The translations under genes were made by a program, and so were the position numbers. Below the pieces are notes generated by a model. It had not been told where the DNA came from, searched no databases, and saw nothing but the letters and a program-made list of their open reading frames with translations. DNA of 20,901 nt from Coemansia sp. RSA 1804 (taxonomy: Eukaryota > Kickxellomycota > Kickxellomycetes > Kickxellales > Kickxellaceae), in contig JANBTH010000320.1 of assembly GCA_027578815.1 (NCBI GenBank), positions 1 to 20,901 of the forward strand, read 5' to 3'. Shown here piece by piece: positions 1-8,640 of the stretch (within the stretch, counting starts at the first letter, position 1; each line of letters starts with the position of its first letter).

Positions 1-3000
1 CAAAATGATCTATTTCCACAAGCAGACATGTACTTTTTCCAAACGGCAATCTTGATATGCCCCTGTTCACGCTTTTCCTCTTTAACCAGAGTACCTAGCA
101 GTGTGGATGTGCTGATGTTTGCATTTATCTCTACCTGCTCTTGGATCTTTTTCAGGCGTTCAGCATTATATTCATCCTCAGACACTAAACTATTGTCTGT
201 TCCTTGAATAGACTTTCCTTTTAGATTTCTTTTACCATATCCACCATTCTGTGGAGATATTTTAGAACATCCACTCTCTACATCAGTAATAATCTTTGAT
301 AGTAAACCTTGGCTCTTCATTTCTTTAGGAGTGCCCTTTAAAACAATCTTGCCTTCGTTTATCATGACCATGTACTGAGCATAGGGAAGACACATTTCAA
401 CGTGGTGAGTAACCAGAACACGGGTACGCCCATGCATTAGTTTGGAATTACCTGCCAAGCACTCTAATAGGATATGTTTTGCAGTATGTGCATCAACTGC
501 CGACAGACAGTCATCAATAAGAAGAATACGACGACTCGAATATACTGCGCGAGCCAAAGCTACACGCTGTTTCTGTCCGCCGGAAAGTGTAATTCCACGT
601 TCTCCTATCTCAGTCTGGTCCCCGGCTGGAAAGATACGTAAATCGGGTTTAAGTGCGCAAATACGCAGCACTTCTTCATACCTTTCTCTGTCATAGGGCT
701 CTCCAAACAGAATATTATCACGGATAGCTGCATTGCGCAGCCACGCTTCCTGCGCAACATAAGCAATATCGTGGATAGCCAATCCTTCGTTGGAGAGCTC
801 AATGACATCTTTATACTTCCAATCGCTCGCAAATATATTACTTGAATGTTTTGTTGGAAGCATAATCCTTCCACGCGTCAATGTCATCTCGCCAATTAGC
901 GCAGATAAGAGCGACGTTTTCCCGCTACCTGTTGGCCCAGCAACTAAGGAGAACCCACCGATCGGAAACCGTACACTGATATTCTTAAGCGAGAATCGAG
1001 CTATTTCATTCTCATGAACTAATGACATGGCTGATGATAAACCAGAGTGCAAAGAAACGCTAGAGCCATGAAGTGGTTCTTCGATCAGCGGCGTGGTTTC
1101 GCTAGGCGGTCTATTGCTATGGGTGCTTCCACAGTCAAGAGTTTCAGTATCTAGCATTGACTCACTGGAATCTGTAGTAGCAGATCTAATGGTCTTCATG
1201 CTATTTTTCCTAAAAGTGCTGTTCTGGTGCTCTGTGCTTTCCCATTCAAGATCGGCAGCCTCAAACCCTAGAGAGTTGACCGATTCTTCAACAACCCGTT
1301 CCTCAAGGGCTTGTACTTGTGGTTGGCCTAGATACGTTTCAATCCGACCAAGAGAAACATAGCCGTTTATAGACCACGTTACATACGAAGGAAAGTGTTC
1401 AAAGACAAACCGTAGCAATTGGTAAACAGATAGAGTTGTAAATGCAATCTCTGTAGTAAGCTCTCTTCCAAGAACAGCAACATGTACTGAAAACATGGTA
1501 ATAAGTATAAGCATAGGACCCGCAGAATATATGACTTTAATGTAGAGTCGCAATACAGCAATTCTCCAAAGATACGAAAGCTGATTGTTGCGCTGGTTGC
1601 CAACACTTTTTAGAAACTGTGCTTCCCAGCCAAACAATTTGACAACTTTAATGCCCTGAAAAAGTTCAGTGACCATTGAAATGCGCTCGTCACTAACTGC
1701 ATTGACCATCTCTTGAAGATGGGTCAACTTTATATACATAACCTTTGACAACGGTATGTAGATTGCAGTCAATGACAAACCAACAAGTGCAGAAACGCCA
1801 AGTAGTCGGTACATGTACCAGATACCAATTGCAAGTGTCAAGGAATACGAGTACATCTGGTCAAGATAAATTGACAGCTTGGCAAGACGTTCGAAATCTG
1901 CGGTCATGAGATTCATAATCTTACCATCTGTAGAAGAGATGTCATCTTTCGAGTTGGGACCCCGTTTGCTGTTGGAAGAGCTATTCTTGCTGCGCGACAG
2001 CGTCTTTGTTGACAATTCAGCAACGAGAATTCCTTTAAACCGAACGCCCATATGGTTGCCAACCCAGCGAGCATAGTTTTCCAACAGAGAGCTAAGCAGT
2101 GTGCAGAAAAATAGAGCAAAGGCGTCAAAATACGCTCTGCGGATGTTTGGGTTTGACAAGACCAGCCCGTTGTTTGAAAGCTCGACTGCACGGATAATGC
2201 GACCCAGAAAAAAGGGACCTGAAAACTGCCCAACAGCCTTAATCAATGCCAGAGTAACCTGTGTAAGAAGCTCAGGTGCAAAGGTCATGGCCATGGTTGC
2301 AAATAAAGAGCGGCCTGGCTTTCGATAGTGCTGATAACGTCTCCAGTTTGGCGCCGTGTTATCTATCTGATCAACCTTGTAGATGTCGGAGTATTGCAGT
2401 CGGCGCCGGATACCCTCAGAAAACAGATGGTTTGACCAAGAGAAAAACAGCCTGGCAAGCCACGATGACTTGGATTCTGGTGTATCCATAAGATCATTGG
2501 GGTTGAATTCATCAGGATGAGTAAGTGGAGTGGCATCGCTATCTTCTACGTTTTCGGCGCCGTTATCTGACAATAACCTTGAAAAGGAGGAGGAAAGAGA
2601 AGTGCCGTTGGCTTGATTTTCAGTAGAACGGATAAACACTGGACGCTGCTGGACGCACAAGAACAAGACGGTCAATATTGCACTAGATATGGTTGTAGCA
2701 ATCAGAGCATTTGAGCGGAAGGAGGCGCTTGCACCAACCATAGGCACACCGATATTTCTGTCAGTAAAGAATGATGCATACGTTTCAGAGATACCAACAA
2801 CCAGTTGTAAACCAACAAGTGACAAAAGTACCCATGGAAATAGACCGGAATAAGCTAAGCGATTGCTGCGCCAAAGAGAAGAAAGAAAAACAGCAGACAA
2901 AGCCAGAACCATGGCAGTCGATTTGGCTAGGACCTCTGGATACAGCGAGGTTCTAGAGCTATGGCTGGCGGCATCATTCAAACTAAACCACCATCCAAAG

Positions 3001-3422
3001 CTCACTGCAGCTTGTACTGATAGAACCACGAGAACGTAAGATCCTATACGTAGGCGATTGTCGATCATAACAACAGGGCCTGGAGGACAACGAACAGGTT
3101 TCTTCATGGTTCCGACTCCCATGCTTGCAAACAAAAAATCTCCATAAAATGTGGAGCCAGGGTTCGCTTTCAGCTGTCGAGCCATACAAAATAAAAATGC
3201 AGATGCCACAAGACCAGATGCAAGCAGCATTAGTCCAGGCCACAAAAACTCATTGCGGAAACAATTGTTCTGGAGCGACCAGTCCCATCCAGCACTATCA
3301 CAGAATGTCTTATATCTATCGTCTAACAAAAAACTAGACAAATGGAAAGCAAATCTGAATAAAAAGTAGACAGCAGCAACAACAGAAACAACACTTGAAA
3401 TAATTGCGCGTAGTGGTTCCAT
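1..3422 (-). CDS. ABCC-type (Ybt1/Vmr1-like) ABC transporter, 3' end outside window
   Basis: A continuous frame of 1140 codons runs leftward from the ATG at 3422 and is still open at the window edge. The N-terminus is a hydrophobic TMD0-like region (about residues 1-200). A linker follows, ending in a typical ABCC 'ARLFFSW' segment near residue 320, then the first membrane domain (about 330-680) and the first nucleotide-binding domain (about 800-1010). In this domain I see Walker A GPTGSGKT (829-836), signature LSGGQ (946-950), Walker B ILLIDD (966-971) and the H-loop VTHH. An Asp (D971) sits where most ABC ATPases have the catalytic Glu, as is usual for ABCC NBD1. GPTGSGKT and the NBD1-TMD2 linker resemble fungal vacuolar Ybt1/Vmr1 transporters. 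The second membrane domain and NBD2 lie beyond the left edge. Vacuolar export of conjugated anions is the family role; the substrate is unknown. No intron is needed. Confidence 0.93.
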   Translation of the reverse strand, partial: MEPLRAIISSVVSVVAAVYFLFRFAFHLSSFLLDDRYKTFCDSAGWDWSLQNNCFRNEFLWPGLMLLASGLVASAFLFCMARQLKANPGSTFYGDFLFASMGVGTMKKPVRCPPGPVVMIDNRLRIGSYVLVVLSVQAAVSFGWWFSLNDAASHSSRTSLYPEVLAKSTAMVLALSAVFLSSLWRSNRLAYSGLFPWVLLSLVGLQLVVGISETYASFFTDRNIGVPMVGASASFRSNALIATTISSAILTVLFLCVQQRPVFIRSTENQANGTSLSSSFSRLLSDNGAENVEDSDATPLTHPDEFNPNDLMDTPESKSSWLARLFFSWSNHLFSEGIRRRLQYSDIYKVDQIDNTAPNWRRYQHYRKPGRSLFATMAMTFAPELLTQVTLALIKAVGQFSGPFFLGRIIRAVELSNNGLVLSNPNIRRAYFDAFALFFCTLLSSLLENYARWVGNHMGVRFKGILVAELSTKTLSRSKNSSSNSKRGPNSKDDISSTDGKIMNLMTADFERLAKLSIYLDQMYSYSLTLAIGIWYMYRLLGVSALVGLSLTAIYIPLSKVMYIKLTHLQEMVNAVSDERISMVTELFQGIKVVKLFGWEAQFLKSVGNQRNNQLSYLWRIAVLRLYIKVIYSAGPMLILITMFSVHVAVLGRELTTEIAFTTLSVYQLLRFVFEHFPSYVTWSINGYVSLGRIETYLGQPQVQALEERVVEESVNSLGFEAADLEWESTEHQNSTFRKNSMKTIRSATTDSSESMLDTETLDCGSTHSNRPPSETTPLIEEPLHGSSVSLHSGLSSAMSLVHENEIARFSLKNISVRFPIGGFSLVAGPTGSGKTSLLSALIGEMTLTRGRIMLPTKHSSNIFASDWKYKDVIELSNEGLAIHDIAYVAQEAWLRNAAIRDNILFGEPYDRERYEEVLRICALKPDLRIFPAGDQTEIGERGITLSGGQKQRVALARAVYSSRRILLIDDCLSAVDAHTAKHILLECLAGNSKLMHGRTRVLVTHHVEMCLPYAQYMVMINEGKIVLKGTPKEMKSQGLLSKIITDVESGCSKISPQNGGYGKRNLKGKSIQGTDNSLVSEDEYNAERLKKIQEQVEINANISTSTLLGTLVKEEKREQGHIKIAVWKKYMSACGNRSF

Positions 3423-4055
3423 TCTTGATAGCCTGAAGAGATAATGAAACAATACAAGATCTTAATATGGCTACAGAAAAAACAGACAAAATATGTGAGG
3501 ATGTATGGATGTGGATAGAAAAATAACTGATATTATGAAATAAGTTGAGCATTGAGCGACTAAGCTACTTATATGTTCAAGTACAAGTCAAATAGCAAAA
3601 TTTATGAAATGCATAGACACATCTTATAAAGAGACAATGCTACATGCGAACTATAAGACCTCTTTATGAAAACAACTATAAAATTTGGGACAGAAAATCC
3701 GATTGGATGCCTAACATGGGTATAAAAAGAGTAAACATAAAGAAATCAGTTTCTGGAATTCCTATTTTACATTGTTCAAAAATAGAAAACTTTGGTTTCT
3801 TGAACAAGAACAATGCTTGAGTTCGCAAGCAGATTCATGTATTGGAAGCAAAGAAAAATACTCAGTAAACTCGAAAAAAGAATAGATTCAGTGCGGCATA
3901 TGTATCTACATCTACCAAAGTAGTCTCCTCTTATTCAAATCGCCCCACGTCTCGTCGACAACTTCAAATTCATCTACTAGTTTAATCTTGCAAGAAGTCA
4001 TACAATATGTTAGTAAAAGGAGTTATCGTGGTTACATATAGCAATTATGTCGACA
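3423..4055. other. AT-rich intergenic region
   Basis: This spacer separates the ABC transporter start from the APC13-like stop; both genes are on the minus strand. It should hold the transporter promoter and the 3' end of the small gene. A TATA-like TTTATAAG on the minus strand near 3632-3640, about 210 bp above the ATG, is the only promoter-like word I noticed. I see no coding signal, RNA gene or repeat. Confidence 0.6.
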
Positions 4056-4484
4056 TTAAAGCACAAGCATCAAACCAAACCAACCTTCTTCTGGGAGCGG
4101 CATTATCTGTGCCATATCAACCTCGATATCTACATGGAATGCAATAACATAAAATAAAGGTATTAGCATATGTTGGATATGAATGTGTAGCAAGTTGTAA
4201 AGTCTACATGTGTCTATAAAAAATTATCCACTCCAAATAGCCACCGTGCTTACCATCGGAAGGCAATGGCTCAAACCATGAAAGATCTGCCGAGAAAAGA
4301 AGTGCTGGCAGAGTCATTAGTGCGTAATTGTAAATACCGTCCTACACAGGGACAAGACAAAAGTAGACCGTTTTGAAGAACACCACGATTTAGCATGTAT
4401 CCAAAGAAAAAGATGTTGGTATATCTGAGCATCGCTATAAATATCTAGATACACGAAAGCTATCAAAATAGTTACTCTTTGCAT
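4056..4484 (-). CDS. APC13: Anaphase-promoting complex subunit 13 (Apc13/Swm1 family), three exons
   Basis: Spliced model on the minus strand: exon 1 4484-4476, intron 4475-4342 (GTAACT...GTGTAG), exon 2 4341-4254, intron 4253-4130 (GTAAGC...CATGTAG), exon 3 4129-4056. The exons total 171 nt, giving 56 residues plus stop, with phase kept across both junctions. The product begins MQRDG and contains WFEPLPSDDIEV followed by LPEE. It lines up with the short conserved block of APC13 (human protein, from memory: QRDG near the start, then W..DKLPYEDVAIP and LPEPE). APC13 is a small scaffold subunit that stabilises TPR subunits of the APC/C ubiquitin ligase. Family members vary in length, and animal ones have a longer tail. 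Exon 1 (9 nt) is the least certain part. The 51-nt segment within exon 2 also looks like an intron (GTATTT...CGGCAG) but reads through in frame. Confidence 0.6.
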
Positions 4485-4694
4485 TTTATGACGACCAAGG
4501 ACAAGCGATAAAAACTAGACAACAAAAACCGTCGTAAAATTACTAAAGGCCGTAATAATGCTGCTTCTGGCTGCGCATATAAAGCGGTATATTTGTAGCC
4601 AATGTAAAAATTGCCAGTTTTATGGGCTTTTGAATGCAGACGCTAAAGCTTGATAATCAAACGAAAAAGTTATTAGTCCACACTAAATTTTAAT
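4485..4694. other. Short intergenic spacer
   Basis: These 210 AT-rich bases lie between the APC13-like start and the NAA25 stop in tandem minus-strand order. They presumably carry the promoter of the small gene and the 3' UTR of NAA25. No further gene is visible. Confidence 0.5.
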
Positions 4695-7520
4695 TCACAA
4701 CGAGCATTGCTCCCAGTGTGCTAAAACGCCCTTTGCAGACTTTAGCCAGCTATCAGCACACCCCTTAACCACCGTATCCAACGCCTGCTTGTGCTTTGTT
4801 CGCATGTGCTGCGATATATCTGACAAGAGCATGGGTTGGTCCGTATCTATCCAAGAGTCGGATATCGCCGAGCGTGCAGACTTGTTGGACCACGATTTAA
4901 GCGCAGGGATGCAGCGCAGAGCCTTCTTGCGTAGCTGGGTCAGAGCGAAGCCAAATGCATTAGAGAAAGGCAGATTGTGTCTTGAAGCAGCATGCTTTGC
5001 ACATACCGCATATGTAAATATCTCCGTTACCGCAGCCAGATCCCTGATGGTCGAGAGAGGCAGTTTGCTCAGATCCGTGGGCTTTGGGTCGGCTGTCTCT
5101 TCATCAGGAATGCCTGTGTCTACTATTTTGACCAGCTCATCGATCTTTTCGTCAACAGAACTGGGATTCCCCAATGAGCACGTGTATATGTCTGCAATGC
5201 AACAGATGCCTTCCACTATCTTCTTGTCGTAGACTGAGAGCGAATCCCCAGCTTCAGCAACAGTACTTAGAAGCTGGCCTTTCTTTGCCTCAAGTGCCTC
5301 GACATCCGCAACAGCCATATAATGCATGGCCTGCGGCAGCAAAGAAAACACCCGAATCCAATGTACTGAGTGAACCGGTGTGGGGCGAGTAAGAATCTCT
5401 AGGTTGCATTGGGTCATATCCAGCGGCGTCAGCAGGCCCATTACTTTGAAATCTCTGTTGTCATGAAGCGAAGCAAGCACAGAATCCGCCAATTCAATAG
5501 ACTGCGTATCGGTGGTCTCGAGGACCTCCACCACATCTTTCGAGCGTCCCTGTTCTATGGTTTCGTTACGCAAGGCACACCGGTGTGAAACCTGGCGCTG
5601 GAAAGAGTTTTTGAGATTGTCATTAAACTCCAGAAAGTCTGGAATGTTCGAGTACGTGCCGTTCTTATAGGCCGACTCGAGCTCATGCGGAATTGTAACA
5701 TACGCGGTGTCATAGAAAGAAACGCCCTTGTAGCTGAGTTCTAGATCAGGGATAAAGCATCCGAGCGCAAGCCCTTGGCCAACGATAAAGTAGCCGAGAG
5801 TGTCGTTCTGAATGTGCTTAATATCCAACGAGTCGTACAGTGTCCTTGCACGAGAATAGCAAGACAGACACAGATAAAGACGAATGGCATATAGCTTGAG
5901 CAGAAAGTTTTCCCCGTTAAGTCGAATGCCTTCCTCAAGAACACAAAGTATGGTAAAGATTGAGCGAGTAAGAAGGCCATGTGTTTCCTGCTGCTCCCTA
6001 GGATATGCCAGAAACGTGGCCTGGATAAGACGTTGGCAAGCAAGGAGAACCATGTCGCTGCTTGCTGCTTGCTTTGCCTTTGCATTCTTTGAGTCCAGCC
6101 CGAATTTTAAAAATGAATCGACCCCATCAATCCATTTCTCTGGATCGTCGTCGCCACGCAGGGCTTGCAAAAGATAGCGAATCTTTTCCATGTTGACCCA
6201 AGCCTGTGCAGAGTCTTCACTGCTATCCGCGTTCTGAAGAACCTGTTGAATGCGCCGAGAAAGCTGATCACTGTGGAAGTCTAACAAGGCAGTCGAACTT
6301 GCCGGGCTTGAATCGGCGGTTGCAGCAGCCCCGCGTACGTTGTCAACAAAATACTGCATAATGTCGGAATAGCAAATAGCTTTGTTTTGAAACAGATCAA
6401 CATACGCCCAGATCTGGTCACCAAGCGAGCGGACATCTGATTCATGGCCAGCACCGAGTCCAGAGATACCAACTTTTGCAGCAAGCTCAACAGTTGCCAG
6501 CTGGGCACCGCGAGCACGGCCGCGGGCGTGTGACCATTTGGTGAGGCGCTCGCATGTATCCCTGAGAACTTGTTGCTGGGCGTCTGGATCCCCCGCAGAT
6601 TGCTTGATCGCTCCAACGGCAGCCTCGATGTAGAGCTTGTAATCAATCCAGTTATCTCTGGCATCCAATGTCTGAGCGGCTGCGTCAATTGCCTCCTTGA
6701 ATGAACGGGTTTTGACAAGCAGATCTATCCTCTGCGTTACAAGATCGGGGTCGTTCGCTATCTGCTGCGCCATAGGACTATCCAACGACAAAGCACTCAA
6801 CATTGCCTCGTGGTTGCCCTGTGCCTCCAGAACAAGAAGCAGCACCCGCAGATGCTCCGTATTCCTTACATGATGGTCCTGCAACGCCTTCTCTGCCATC
6901 CTCTGCGCAAGCGTCAACTGGAGCTGTGCATTACCGGGCCCCTTCTCAAACTGGGCCTGGACCAGCAGGCTAACAGCGATCCACCAGGTATACTTTTCGC
7001 GCTTGAACGCCTTGTTCACAGCCACTGCGGCTTGATGCTGTTCAGAAAACATCTCGTTGCTGGCAGCAGTAAGAAAGATGGAAGTGTAAATCGATTCATC
7101 GTCCGGTAGATGCTTTTGTGCCGCATTGTAAACAGCGATCACCTCACCCGGCCTACGAAGAAACTTGTATGTTAATACAAGGGCCTGTCTGACATGCGAG
7201 TTGGCCGCGGACTTTGGTACCTTGAGGATCTTTCCGCCAATCTCTAGCGCTGCATCGGTGTCTCCGAGCCGTGCCAGCGCATACGCTTTCATCGCATGTG
7301 CGCTCAAGTGATTCGGGTTCTTGCGAAGTAGCCGGTCACATTCCTTTAGTGCCTGCTTAACATTGTCCATGTTAAGAGCATCTAGAAAACACTGAATCCT
7401 CGACACATAATTAACAAGTTAGTGTTGGAACCGTGGCAAGGTTCTCGTAATTAATAGAAGAGAAAAGGATTGGACAAGGAAATGCTTACCGTATACGGGT
7501 CTAAGCTGGCGTTGCTCCAT
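4695..7520 (-). CDS. NAA25: NatB N-acetyltransferase auxiliary subunit (Mdm20/NAA25), two exons
   Basis: This is the non-catalytic TPR subunit of the NatB complex, which anchors Naa20 to ribosomes for co-translational acetylation of Met-Asp/Glu/Asn starts. Gene model: exon 1 7520-7490 (ATG plus nine codons and one base), intron 7489-7382 (GTAAGC, a CACTAAC branch-like site, TTCTAG), exon 2 7381-4695; 905 residues. The junction creates RPVYDALNMDNVKQAL, which matches the family opening 'RLRPIYD.LD..N.K.A'. The unspliced frame from an ATG at 7406 would start with eight residues that are really intron. TPR-like helical repeats occupy roughly the first 250 residues. The length is close to the family range (yeast about 800, human about 970). 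The C-terminal half is helical and weakly conserved, as expected. The upstream side is a divergent promoter shared with LSM6. Confidence 0.92.
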
Positions 7521-7962
7521 CGATCAAGCACAAAAGTAAGACAAAGGCTGGCTTTAAAAACTAGAATTTGGGCAGTAGACACTATGCCGCAGGTATCAAG
7601 CACAATAACACACAAACGTGAAGCCAAGAAAAAAAGTTGTAATTACAAGGAAAGGAATATAGTAAAGAAAAGATGTTTTTTCTTCGTATGGATTTTAAGG
7701 AACTCGAGACCATCACACTTTAAAGGTCCTCCAAATGGAAAATAGATGCAGAATCAAAACCAGATCAAGCAAACGGTATTAAGGCCGTAATCTTTTTTTC
7801 GTTCACAAACGCAGTGGACGAAAAAGGGGGAAACGAGGCTGTGTTTTGAAGTTTACTCTTTCTTTTCTTTAATTTTAATAACATTTCGCAGTTGTATTAA
7901 TTTTTCTTGGCTGCTTCTCGTATATTTATACTCGAAAACTCTGTCCACATTTAAAGGCGAAA
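7521..7962. promoter_or_regulatory. Divergent intergenic promoter region, NAA25 / LSM6
   Basis: This 442-bp AT-rich spacer lies between two diverging genes, so both core promoters must be here or in the first exon of NAA25. A TATA-like word (TATATTTATA) sits at about 7921-7930, some 35-40 bp before the LSM6 ATG. Poly-T and poly-A tracts occur near 7792-7798 and 7628-7634. I see no coding signal that competes with the flanking genes. Confidence 0.5.
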
Positions 7963-8241
7963 ATGTCCGAACAGCAGCAGCAGCAGCAGCAGCAGCCGCA
8001 ACCGGAGGGAGCGAAGGTCGCCAAAAAGTCGCCGACTGATTTCCTGGAGAACATTCTTGGACGGCGAGTGTTTGTTCGACTGAATTCCGGAGTGGACTAC
8101 AAGGGAGTGCTGGCATGTCTTGACGGATACATGAATATTGCGCTGGAGCAAACGGAGGAGTACGTCGAGGGGGAGCTGCGGAACCGGTATGGAGACGCAT
8201 TTATTCGTGGCAATAACGTCCTGTACATCAGCACTGTCTAG
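7963..8241 (+). CDS. LSM6: U6 snRNA-associated Sm-like protein LSm6
   Basis: This intron-less 92-residue protein belongs to the LSm rings: LSm2-8 binds the U6 snRNA 3' end in the nucleus and LSm1-7 promotes mRNA decapping in the cytoplasm. From residue 23 it is almost textbook LSm6: SPTDFLENILGRRVFVRLNS, then GVDYKGVLACLDGYMNIAL (Sm1) and IRGNNVLYIS (Sm2). It lacks the basic tail seen in the human protein. The start is oddly extended. Residues 4-11 are eight glutamines from eight CAG codons (7972-7995), followed by a Pro/Gln/Lys linker, so the Sm fold begins about 15 residues later than usual. The ATG at 7963 is the only in-frame Met before the fold. Confidence 0.97.
   Translation: MSEQQQQQQQQPQPEGAKVAKKSPTDFLENILGRRVFVRLNSGVDYKGVLACLDGYMNIALEQTEEYVEGELRNRYGDAFIRGNNVLYISTV
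7972..7995 (+). repeat. (CAG)8 trinucleotide run in LSM6
   Basis: Eight perfect CAG codons encode the polyglutamine tract at the LSm6 N-terminus. There are no synonymous CAA interruptions inside the run, so it may vary in length between strains. Confidence 0.9.
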
Positions 8242-8640
8242 GCTGTGCTAGCTATCTATTTTCTGGCTGGATTAAGCGGCCTTCATTCGATAAGATAATA
8301 ATAATAGCGTATAGCCTGGAGATGGTAAAAGAGCACTTTGTTTGAAAAGGTCTTTATGGCAATAGCCGTCTCAGTGTAAAGAAAATTTCTTTGAAAGAGA
8401 AAATATTAGATGAAGGCTGGCGTCATCACGCCCTTTTCACTTTTTGAAAGGCCTTGACTTTAAGATACGGAAAAATGCTGTTTGCGTTTCCTTTAGCAGC
8501 ACCTTTTTTCTTAAACCTTTTTTTTCACATTTACTTTTCCATCGTTATAAAGTTGCGAATCAACACTTGTTTCATAATATTTTTGTACTTTGTACTCTGT
8601 TCTTGTTTTATTGCTTGTTCGGACCATACATAAATGAAAA
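8242..8640. other. Intergenic region LSM6 to UBX-domain gene
   Basis: This 399-bp AT-rich spacer contains the LSM6 3' UTR and the promoter of the next gene in the same orientation. An imperfect palindromic word, GGCGTCATCACGCC, lies near 8418-8431. A pyrimidine-rich stretch follows around 8490-8550. No additional gene is seen. Confidence 0.5.

Noticed and set aside
4546..7791. An 11-base word (AAGGCCGTAAT) shared by 4546-4556 and 7781-7791 as a regulatory motif
   Set aside because: Repeated 11-mers are expected many times by chance in 20 kb, and there is no further flanking similarity.
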